Shown in pieces: positions 1-5,819 of a stretch of DNA of 7,854 nt (position 1 is its first letter; each line of letters starts with the position of its first letter). The notes under the pieces were generated by a model. That model did no database searches. It worked only from the letters and a program-made list of their open reading frames with translations, and was not told the origin of the DNA. Location: the NCBI GenBank assembly GCA_030643285.1, contig DAOWMC010000044.1:1-7854 (forward strand). Reading direction: 5' to 3'. The translations under genes and the position numbers were made by a program. This stretch comes from Methanobacteriota archaeon (lineage in GTDB: Archaea; Halobacteriota; Syntropharchaeia; DAOWMC01).

Positions 1-176
1 CTTTATGATAAATCCTTTGATGGCTTTTAATTTTGCTTTATGGAAAACATATTTGTTTAGCATTCCAAAAACCACGTGATATCACATAGACAAAGCTTTT
101 AAAAAGGTTTAAAAAAATATCAGAAATCAAGTTTGTGTCAGTCTATTCTAAAAACAAAGGTGATGCAACCGATATC
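1..176. other. AT-rich intergenic DNA upstream of the mcr operon
   Basis: I see no supportable gene in this stretch. The frame starting at base 1 stays open only to a TAA at 28-30 and the next frame only to a TGA at 77-79, so either could be the tail of an upstream gene, but nothing identifies it. The DNA is rich in A/T runs, for example around 98-120. It contains a perfect 10-base palindrome, GTGATATCAC, at 76-85. It most likely holds the upstream regulatory region of the operon. Confidence 0.5.
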
Positions 177-186
177 TTTATATAAT
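177..186 (+). promoter_or_regulatory. Archaeal TATA box for the mcrB-mcrA operon
   Basis: TTTATATAAT matches the archaeal TATA-box pattern and lies 48 bases before the mcrB start codon. With the usual spacing of about 25 bases to the start of transcription, the mRNA would begin near 205-212 and carry a short leader. It is the best TATA-like element before the first gene. A second A/T-rich stretch near 100-120 is a weaker alternative. No start site was measured. Confidence 0.6.
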
Positions 187-210
187 TATAATTAATAAAA
201 GAATGCATAT

Positions 211-220
211 TATCATGATA
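211..220. promoter_or_regulatory. Perfect palindrome at the predicted transcription start, possible operator
   Basis: TATCATGATA is a perfect 10-base inverted repeat. It lies just downstream of the predicted transcription start and ends directly against the GGTGTGAT ribosome binding site of mcrB (221-228). A repressor bound here could block initiation. Short A/T-rich palindromes also occur by chance, so the role is inferred only from position. Confidence 0.25.
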
Positions 221-233
221 GGTGTGATTTTTC

Positions 234-1622
234 ATGAAGTATAAAAATAAAGTGGATTTATACAACGATGAAGGAAAAGTGCTTGCAGAGAACATACCGA
301 TTGAGGCACTGAGCCCCCTCAGGAATCCCTATATGGGTGAAATCTATGTAACAATGAAAAAAACGGTTGTTGTGGATTTGAAGAAATTGGAGGGTATGAT
401 AAGGGATGGTAGATGTGGGTGGGGGACACTTGTTGGCCAGGATGAGGTTCAAATGCCGTGGTATGGCTTTGAGGTCGATCTTGTCGAAAATGCCGACGAA
501 ATCGCCACTGATCTAAAGAAGATGATACAGGTGGATGAAGGGGATGGGACCACAATTTTGATACTTGAGGATGGAAACACGCTGGTCGTTCAAATTTCAG
601 AAGAGATTCTCAGACGATCCAGTGACTGGTCACCAGCCTTTACAATGACCTGCGTGGCATTGGGTCAGATCATTGCAAAGATGGTTAACCTGTCACCGCT
701 TGAAAATCCACACAGATTGGGTATACTAAAAAATTGTTTATGGGGCCGGTATCCTCAAACAACAGCACCGCAACCAGGAAATCCGGTAGCCCCGCTTTTA
801 AAATATCCAAGCTCTGTTGAAGGTATCGGAAGCGGTATGAAATCGGTTATGATTAATCACCTTGTCGCCCTGGCAAACAACAGACCACTCCAGGGCGTAG
901 CCCTAACAACCATATTGGAACAGGGGGGTGAAGTTGAGATGGGAGACTGTGTTGGATGGTATGAGCGGAATCAGCTTTTAGCCTCTGCATATCAGGGATT
1001 CAACGCAAACAATCTTGTACTGGATCTGGTTAAGGAGAACCGTAATGGAACGACAGCTGATGTGATAGAAAGTTTGATGAAGATGGCGTACGAAGATGGC
1101 GTGATACATAAGATGGGGGATTCATATCCACATGTGCAACCTTCAGGTTATGTCCTCTGGGGGATGCGTGACTTTCCGACATGGAATGCATACGCATCTG
1201 CGGCTTTGCTTGCTGCCACAATCGTAAACTCAGGGGCTTCAAGGTCAGTTCAAGCTGCAAGTTCGGTATTTGCATACTTTCATGATATGCTTTCATTTGC
1301 TGCAGGAGGGCTCCCCGATCCAGATTCAGGTCGAGCCATGGGAACCGGTGTCGGGTTTCAATTTTATACCCACGGCATCTATGGTGGCGCAGGACCTGGT
1401 GCATTTACACTGGAACATGTGATCACAAGATCAACATCCGGGTTTTTGACGCCGTGTGCCACTGCTGGAATGTGCCTTGATGCCGGAACGCAGATTTTCA
1501 AACCCACGACCACATCCGGTCTTTACTACACGCTCTCACAACATTTACCGGTTTTCAAAAATCCAATGGAAAATGTTGCAAAGGCAGCGGAAGAAATTAA
1601 AAATTTTGTGAGAGGTGTTTGA
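234..1622 (+). CDS. mcrB: Methyl/alkyl-coenzyme M reductase, beta subunit (McrB)
   Basis: This is the beta subunit of the (alpha-beta-gamma)2 nickel-F430 enzyme that makes methane from methyl-CoM and CoB or, in reverse, activates an alkane to alkyl-CoM; it is cytoplasmic. McrB signatures run throughout: KVDLYNDEGKVL (6-17), ALSPLRNP (25-32), WGRYPQT (170-176), NNRPLQ (215-220), AYQGFNANNL (252-261), DLVKEN (264-269) and IYGGAGPGAF (382-391). Tyr383 matches catalytic Tyr367 of the Methanothermobacter enzyme, Phe377 matches Phe361 and His395 matches His379, so the beta side of the pocket is intact. The 462 residues are slightly more than the usual 430-445, partly from a longer loop near residues 57-80. 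The ATG at 234 is chosen because GGTGTGAT sits just before it and the N-terminus aligns with the family. It is the first gene of the operon, and its stop directly abuts mcrG. Function in alkane rather than methane chemistry is inferred from McrA. Confidence 0.96.
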   Translation: MKYKNKVDLYNDEGKVLAENIPIEALSPLRNPYMGEIYVTMKKTVVVDLKKLEGMIRDGRCGWGTLVGQDEVQMPWYGFEVDLVENADEIATDLKKMIQVDEGDGTTILILEDGNTLVVQISEEILRRSSDWSPAFTMTCVALGQIIAKMVNLSPLENPHRLGILKNCLWGRYPQTTAPQPGNPVAPLLKYPSSVEGIGSGMKSVMINHLVALANNRPLQGVALTTILEQGGEVEMGDCVGWYERNQLLASAYQGFNANNLVLDLVKENRNGTTADVIESLMKMAYEDGVIHKMGDSYPHVQPSGYVLWGMRDFPTWNAYASAALLAATIVNSGASRSVQAASSVFAYFHDMLSFAAGGLPDPDSGRAMGTGVGFQFYTHGIYGGAGPGAFTLEHVITRSTSGFLTPCATAGMCLDAGTQIFKPTTTSGLYYTLSQHLPVFKNPMENVAKAAEEIKNFVRGV

Positions 1623-2414
1623 ATGATGGAAGAGTATCAACACCAGGTTTACCCCGGAAGTGATAGGGTTTCGGATAGAAGAAAAAAATTGTGCGACAAA
1701 AAAAAGAGATTGATAAAGTTTCGAGCGATTCCGGATGATAACCTGGTTTTGCTTTTAGGGCACCGGCTAACAGGAGAATCGTATGTGAGTGTACACCCGC
1801 CCCTGGATGAACTTGTGGAAAAGTATGACCCCCTTAAAGAGATCGTTGAGCCAACGCCGGGGGCAAGGGCAGGAGATCGCATTCGTTTCATCCAGTTTTC
1901 GGATTCTGTTTATTATCCACCCATAGCACCATGGCTTCGTTCAAGAATGTACCTAAGTAGATTCAGGGGAGTGGATACAGTTGTTTACTCTGCAAGGGAA
2001 TTGATGGAAACAAGAGAGCGAGATCTTGAGGCATATTCCAAGCAACTTATCGAAACAGAGGTTTTCAACCCTGCAAGAACGGCACTTAGAGGTATAACAG
2101 TTCATGGATCATCGCTTCGATTGAGTGAAGACGGCCTTATGTTTGATGCTCGAAGGAGGTATATGTTGGATAAGGAAACCGGAGAGGTGGTATATACCAA
2201 AAATCAGCATGCAATTGTTTTGGATCTGCCCATTTCGGTGGGAAGACCTTTAACCGAAAGGGAATCGAGAAGAGATGATGTAACATACAGGTGGGATGCA
2301 GCCCCCTTTGGTGCAAGGACCGAGGTGCATACTGTTCTTAGTAGATATAACAGAAACAGAATGTTATCCGGGTTCAATCCGGAACTCACCGAAGAGATGA
2401 ATAAGGTCCGGTGA
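1623..2414 (+). CDS. mcrG: Methyl/alkyl-coenzyme M reductase, gamma subunit (McrG)
   Basis: This is the gamma subunit of the same reductase. It helps enclose the active site and supplies an arginine that binds the sulfonate of CoM. At 263 residues it is close to the family length of about 250. McrG motifs are clear: YPGSDRV (10-16), LLGHR (44-48), SVHPPL (56-61), VEPTPGARAGDRIRFIQFSD (75-94), RSRMY (106-110), RGVDT (115-119), TRERDLE (129-135) and RGITVHG (156-162). Arg125 matches Arg120 of the Methanothermobacter subunit, the CoM ligand, and is kept, in SAR rather than the usual SGR. The second His of the usual VHGHSL motif is replaced by Ser163 (VHGSSL). The start directly follows the mcrB stop; ATG at 1626 is an equally possible start because GAGGTG at 1612-1617 could serve either. 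The stop TGA lies inside the GGTGA of the next gene, implying coupled translation. Confidence 0.96.
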   Translation: MMEEYQHQVYPGSDRVSDRRKKLCDKKKRLIKFRAIPDDNLVLLLGHRLTGESYVSVHPPLDELVEKYDPLKEIVEPTPGARAGDRIRFIQFSDSVYYPPIAPWLRSRMYLSRFRGVDTVVYSARELMETRERDLEAYSKQLIETEVFNPARTALRGITVHGSSLRLSEDGLMFDARRRYMLDKETGEVVYTKNQHAIVLDLPISVGRPLTERESRRDDVTYRWDAAPFGARTEVHTVLSRYNRNRMLSGFNPELTEEMNKVR

Positions 2415-2422
2415 AAAAATGG
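2409..2422 (+). promoter_or_regulatory. Stop/Shine-Dalgarno/start junction of mcrG and X1
   Basis: The 14 bases CGGTGAAAAAATGG combine the mcrG stop (TGA 2412-2414), a GGTGA ribosome binding site and the X1 start codon (ATG 2419). The identical 14 bases occur at 4095-4108, before the paralogous gene X2. This fixes the start of both genes and indicates translational coupling. Confidence 0.75.
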
Positions 2423-3723
2423 CAGAGCAAAAAAGGCCATTTCAGGATGAGACTTTGCTTTTTCCCATCTGCAGGCACCTGTACAGTAGAACCGCTCTTG
2501 GCAGACCTGGAGATCCCAAAGAAGAACCAGTCAAGTTTACACAAACACTACAGGAAACAATAAACTATGAGGCATATCAGGAATGGTCGGTTCGGTTTCA
2601 TGAGAATCTGATACTATCTGAACAGTTTATCCATGGAGATTTGGATGAAGATATTAATGCACTTTCAAAAATGGAAGAGTGGATGGATGCCTCCGGTATA
2701 GGTGGGGTTGTAGAAGATATGGAAACCGGAGGGGAAACAATGGAAGGAATAGAACGTGCAACGGGAATAGCGTCGGATGCATCCACGTTAGAGATTATGG
2801 AGGGTATATTGGCAGGAGATATGTTCACATCATATGGATTCCATCCCCCCGTGGTTCCTTTACCAATCAGATTGGGGCCTGCGGTGAATGTTATGTTGTA
2901 TGGCACTTCAATAGATATATACTACGATAACATTGACATGTTTACGCTTGAGCATCTTAATTTTGTTGAAGATTATCACTTTGAAGATGGAGTGCAGACC
3001 GCTAAAGTCACATATAGATATGAAAATATAGATGAAATACTTGAGCGCCGGCATATGAGAACAGGTGAGAAGTTCAGATATATGTGTGTTCAGAGGCCGA
3101 GCCAGGAAGGGGCGGCTATGTCCGCAGACATAATAAAAGATATAAGAAATGAAAGGGTGCCAGAGTATTCTGACAGTCCGTTATGGAATTTCCCCTACTC
3201 CACAATTGTTATACCTGATTCTAATAGTACCATCAGAACCATGTGGGACCTAATCGGTAATGTGATGGGGTTGTGCCGTTGTGAAGAGATCGGATGGCCT
3301 TTTCAGTGTTATACCGGTTGGTTTCCACGCCCTGGCATTATAGAGATGCTTTTTCAATTACCAGTAGAGATGATCATACCAAGATTTGTTAAGATATTAG
3401 TCGGGGTTGAATTTTGGCTGCCCATGTATACATTAACACCATTGGAAACGACACGTGAGATAATTGGCCAGGAGATAATACCACCTACGGCGGATGAGAG
3501 TACGGCCGCATATATCAAATACGGTATGGATAGAATCAGATACCCATCCACTTTTGTCCAATCGAAAAGGGCCTATGGTCAAGATTCAGTGATAAGATTA
3601 CCCACTGAATTTCCCTGTCCTGAAAAGGTGATTATGAAAATCGGCGAGGCAGAGGATACAATTAAAAACTCAAGAAAAGAGCATCCTGAGTGGTTGACAC
3701 CAACCAGGGGACTTGGTAATTAG
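2419..3723 (+). CDS. Unrecognised MCR-operon protein X1 (first copy)
   Basis: I do not recognise this family. The 434-residue protein lies inside the mcr operon between mcrG and mcrA and has a paralog, X2, at 4105-5424 along its whole length. Segments shared by both copies, X1 numbering: RPFQDETLLFP (6-16), EEPVK (35-39), WMDASG (88-93), SYGFHPP (138-144), a module from ERRHMRTGEKFRY (209-221) to PEYSD (248-252), IIGQE (348-352), QSKRAYGQD (381-389) and EHPEW (421-425). Residues 75-135 are acidic. Residues 275-335 are hydrophobic but interrupted by prolines and charges, so I see no signal peptide and no convincing membrane helix. One cysteine, in YMCVQR (221-226), is kept in both copies; the Cys cluster near 286-297 is not conserved position for position. 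It shows no visible McrA, McrB, McrG, McrC or McrD signature. The start is set by GGTGA overlapping the mcrG stop. Possible roles, all inferred, are an accessory subunit, an assembly or cofactor-loading factor, or a CoM/alkyl-transfer enzyme. Confidence 0.9.
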   Translation: MAEQKRPFQDETLLFPICRHLYSRTALGRPGDPKEEPVKFTQTLQETINYEAYQEWSVRFHENLILSEQFIHGDLDEDINALSKMEEWMDASGIGGVVEDMETGGETMEGIERATGIASDASTLEIMEGILAGDMFTSYGFHPPVVPLPIRLGPAVNVMLYGTSIDIYYDNIDMFTLEHLNFVEDYHFEDGVQTAKVTYRYENIDEILERRHMRTGEKFRYMCVQRPSQEGAAMSADIIKDIRNERVPEYSDSPLWNFPYSTIVIPDSNSTIRTMWDLIGNVMGLCRCEEIGWPFQCYTGWFPRPGIIEMLFQLPVEMIIPRFVKILVGVEFWLPMYTLTPLETTREIIGQEIIPPTADESTAAYIKYGMDRIRYPSTFVQSKRAYGQDSVIRLPTEFPCPEKVIMKIGEAEDTIKNSRKEHPEWLTPTRGLGN

Positions 3724-3734
3724 GTGATAAGATG
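3718..3734 (+). promoter_or_regulatory. Stop/Shine-Dalgarno junction of X1 and Y1
   Basis: AATTAGGTGATAA (3718-3730) holds the X1 stop TAG (3721-3723) overlapped by the site GGTGAT, directly before the Y1 ATG at 3732. The same 13 bases recur at 5419-5431 between X2 and Y2. The match to the 16S rRNA anti-Shine-Dalgarno is strong, so ribosomes finishing X1 probably restart on Y1. Confidence 0.7.
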
Positions 3735-4100
3735 TCTGAAAAAGATAATATGACCGAAGAAAGAAAGTGTCCGGTTTTATGGCGCACTGCGTTATATACC
3801 AAACCCACTTGTAATGCAAAGATCATACGAAGAGAACCCCTGCTTGGCTCTGAGTACGTAATCGGTCAGGTGAAATCAACAAAGGACTTTAAAGGGGGAC
3901 GTGTTGGTGAAGAGAAGGTACCACAATATGTCTACGAATGTGAAAATGGGCATCTATTAGAGCGGCCTGATTGGTGGGCAGATGTACCAACTGTCCCGCC
4001 AGGCACTGTTTCCACGACCAGGATTGGGATTTCAAACAAGCCGCATAAATGGTACGTGGCTCTATCGGAACAAGAAAAAGAAAAGGTCTGGAAACGGTGA
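3732..4100 (+). CDS. Small Cys/His protein Y1, possible zinc-binding (first copy)
   Basis: This 122-residue protein is of unrecognised family and paralogous to Y2 (5434-5814). Both share a four-ligand pattern: a CP dipeptide (Cys13 here), Cys27 after 13 residues, IIRREPLL (31-38), then YECENGH with Cys70 and His74, then RP and WADVPT (82-87). C-x13-C-x42-C-x3-H could coordinate zinc or another metal as a ribbon-like fold; that is inference, since spacing between the halves is wide. No membrane segment or signal is visible, and the C-terminus is charged (EQEKEKVWKR). The start at ATG 3732 follows GGTGAT; an inner ATG at 3750 would give MTEERKCPV, closer to the Y2 N-terminus. It always follows an X gene here, which suggests that X and Y act as a pair. 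The stop TGA lies within the ribosome binding site of X2. Confidence 0.85.
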   Translation: MSEKDNMTEERKCPVLWRTALYTKPTCNAKIIRREPLLGSEYVIGQVKSTKDFKGGRVGEEKVPQYVYECENGHLLERPDWWADVPTVPPGTVSTTRIGISNKPHKWYVALSEQEKEKVWKR

Positions 4101-4108
4101 AAAAATGG
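4095..4108 (+). promoter_or_regulatory. Stop/Shine-Dalgarno/start junction of Y1 and X2
   Basis: CGGTGAAAAAATGG carries the Y1 stop (TGA 4098-4100), GGTGA, and the X2 start ATG at 4105. It is an exact copy of 2409-2422. This decides the X2 start: a more upstream in-frame ATG at 3982 would overlap Y1 by over 100 bases and add 41 residues absent from X1. Confidence 0.75.
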
Positions 4109-5424
4109 AAAAGAAAAGAAGACCGTTTCAGGATGAAACTCTGTTATTTCCAACTTACCGACATCTATATGCTGCAACGTCTCTTGGGCACGCGTCTGGT
4201 GACCGGCACGAGGAGCCTGTTAAACTTACGCAAACATTTACAGAGGGTTATGTTGGAGAGAGCTATCAGGAATGGCATGCGAGGCTCAGTGAAAACTCGA
4301 TGATGGCCGATCTGTTTATGACCGGAAAACTGGTAAAAGAGATCGAAGGATTGAAAAAGATGGATGGGTGGATGGATGCCTCAGGTATGGGATCCACGGT
4401 GGAAGAGCTTGAGGGGGGAGAGATAGATGCGATGGAAGGAGTTGAAACTGCTATGGGATTGGCAGGGGATGAAAGCTCACTTGAAATAATAGACAGCATA
4501 CTTACCGAGGATATGATAACTTCATATGGCTTTCATCCACCGATAATCAATCTCCCTCTAAGGCTGAGTCCGGCAATAATAGTTATGTTACTCGGGACCT
4601 CGGTAGACAATTTTTATCATGACAATGATACCTTTACGCTGGAGCAAAATCCCTTTTTAGAAGACTGGCACTACGAGGAGGGGATTCAAACGGCAAGAAT
4701 TACCGTTTTTTACGAAAACGCAGAGAACATTCTGGAGAGAAGACATATGAGGACGGGTGAGAAGTTCAGATATCTTTGTGTTCAAAGGGCCATGGAAGAG
4801 GGGGAACTCATGATAACGGATATATTAAAAGATATTAGAAATGAAAGATTTCCAGAGTATAGCGACGCTGATATGGGTGCTTTTCCATTTTCGAGCCTTG
4901 TCTCTCCCGAGTGTCAAAACGTTAGCAGAAGCATGATAGATATGCTTGTATCGATGATAATCGGAACAGTCTGTCCGACCCAGTTCGGATGGGAATTCAG
5001 ACCCCATAATGCATGGGTTCCATTTCCGGGCTTGATACAGATGGTGGTAGAATTGCCCCTGGATCTACTATTACCAAGGATGATAGGCCTTCTGACCGGA
5101 GTCAAATTCTGGATAGGAAAGTACAATTTAACGCACCTGGAAGTAAGCCACGAAATTATCGGTCAAGAGATGATTACACCGAATCCGGACGAGAGTGGGT
5201 CGGCATACATGAGATTCGGAATGGATAGGGTCCGGTACCTCGGAAGTTTCACACAATCAAAGAGAGTCTATGGTCAGGATGCACAGACACTGGTCAGAGA
5301 GCCCACCGATCTTCCGACACCTGAAAGAGTTGTTATGAGTTTTGGTAAGGCAAATGAAGAGATTAAAAAAGCAAGGCAAGAACATCCGGAATGGTTGACG
5401 GATGTTAAGGGATTCGGGAATTAG
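4105..5424 (+). CDS. Unrecognised MCR-operon protein X2 (second copy)
   Basis: This 439-residue paralog of X1 aligns with it from RPFQDETLLFP (6-16) to the C-terminal EHPEWLT and a final GFGN (GLGN in X1). The best-kept region is residues 211-254, starting ERRHMRTGEKFRY and ending PEYSD, where 34 of 44 positions match X1. Other shared pieces are WMDASG (89-94), SYGFHPP (140-146), FGW/IGW near 294-296, IIGQE (351-355), GMDRVRY (372-378) and QSKRVYGQD (384-392). An acidic helix-prone stretch lies near 78-135 and hydrophobic, proline-broken segments near 277-335. No known catalytic signature is evident. Divergence is large at DNA level, so the duplication is not recent; both copies remain intact and under apparent protein-level constraint, which fits two distinct partners such as a heterodimer. 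I infer involvement with the reductase only from position. Confidence 0.9.
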   Translation: MEKKRRPFQDETLLFPTYRHLYAATSLGHASGDRHEEPVKLTQTFTEGYVGESYQEWHARLSENSMMADLFMTGKLVKEIEGLKKMDGWMDASGMGSTVEELEGGEIDAMEGVETAMGLAGDESSLEIIDSILTEDMITSYGFHPPIINLPLRLSPAIIVMLLGTSVDNFYHDNDTFTLEQNPFLEDWHYEEGIQTARITVFYENAENILERRHMRTGEKFRYLCVQRAMEEGELMITDILKDIRNERFPEYSDADMGAFPFSSLVSPECQNVSRSMIDMLVSMIIGTVCPTQFGWEFRPHNAWVPFPGLIQMVVELPLDLLLPRMIGLLTGVKFWIGKYNLTHLEVSHEIIGQEMITPNPDESGSAYMRFGMDRVRYLGSFTQSKRVYGQDAQTLVREPTDLPTPERVVMSFGKANEEIKKARQEHPEWLTDVKGFGN

Positions 5425-5436
5425 GTGATAAATATG
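5419..5436 (+). promoter_or_regulatory. Stop/Shine-Dalgarno/start junction of X2 and Y2
   Basis: AATTAGGTGATAA (5419-5431) repeats the X1-Y1 junction. The X2 stop TAG (5422-5424) overlaps GGTGAT, and the ATG follows at 5434. The GTG at 5425 is part of the ribosome binding site, so it is unlikely to be the start codon. Confidence 0.7.
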
Positions 5437-5814
5437 GGTGAAGAAAGAATATGCCCGGTCTTTCGTGAAACCGAGCTCTGCAAATCTCCGATTTGTGGTG
5501 GAAAGATTATACGAAGGGAACCTCTGTTATCTATGGAGGATATAGTTGGTCACATAATCGGTCCGAAACAGAGTGGGTCGGCAAGGACAGATGAAATGAA
5601 AGCCACCTCCTATTATTACACATACGAATGTGAACATGGTCATACATTGGTACGGCCCGAAGAATGGGCTGATGTACCAACGGTTCTACCCGGAACAATC
5701 TCATCTGGTCGTTACGGGATCATAAATACCCCTGCCAGATGGTATAATGAACTATCAGACGGGGAGAAAGAAGATATATGTAAGCGAGGCGGATTTACGC
5801 CTGAACCGAAGTGA
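5434..5814 (+). CDS. Small Cys/His protein Y2, possible zinc-binding (second copy)
   Basis: This 126-residue paralog of Y1 is read from ATG 5434 because GGTGAT lies just before it; starting at GTG 5425 would only add three residues. It keeps the shared ligand set: Cys7 in CPV, Cys21 after 13 residues, then KIIRREPLL (24-32), Cys66 and His70 in YECEHGH, followed by RP and WADVPT. It also has Cys16 and a C-terminal Cys that Y1 lacks. Spacing is C-x13-C-x44-C-x3-H, two residues longer than Y1 in the middle. Metal binding is inferred from the pattern. A role as partner of X2, or as a maturation factor for the following mcrA product, is suggested only by gene order. Its stop lies five bases before the mcrA ATG. 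Confidence 0.85.
   Translation: MGEERICPVFRETELCKSPICGGKIIRREPLLSMEDIVGHIIGPKQSGSARTDEMKATSYYYTYECEHGHTLVRPEEWADVPTVLPGTISSGRYGIINTPARWYNELSDGEKEDICKRGGFTPEPK
5787..5802 (+). other. Small inverted repeat at the end of Y2, before mcrA
   Basis: AGGCG (5787-5791) and CGCCT (5798-5802) can form a 5-bp stem with a 6-base loop, 17 bases before the mcrA start codon. It may be a chance feature of the Y2 coding sequence. If formed in mRNA, it could affect processing or initiation of mcrA, whose ribosome binding site (GTGAT, 5811-5815) is weaker than those of its neighbours. Confidence 0.2.
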
Positions 5815-5819
5815 TATAA

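Noticed and set aside
1030..1404. Antisense open frame of 124 codons inside mcrB
   Set aside because: It lies wholly opposite a strongly conserved McrB sequence, has no recognisable product and no ribosome binding site that I could see.
2679..2930. Second plus-strand frame inside X1
   Set aside because: It is an out-of-frame shadow of X1. X2 confirms that the X1 frame is the conserved one.
2419..3723. Idea that X1 and X2 are pyrrolysine-type or TIM-barrel methylamine methyltransferases
   Set aside because: Length is similar (~450 residues), but I found no in-frame TAG, no GGPTG-type glycine motif and no matching order of conserved segments.
3982..4104. Upstream in-frame ATG that would extend X2 by 41 residues into Y1
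   Set aside because: It lacks a ribosome binding site, overlaps the conserved Y1 coding sequence, and the added residues have no match in X1. The ATG at 4105 has the same GGTGA junction as X1.
2419..5424. Idea that X1 and X2 are degenerate McrA or McrB copies
   Set aside because: None of the McrA or McrB signature segments (GGAVIQEHM, IYGG, AYQG, WGRYPQT) can be found in them.
5425..5433. GTG start for Y2
   Set aside because: The GTG belongs to the GGTGAT ribosome binding site of the ATG at 5434. Y1 supports the later start.
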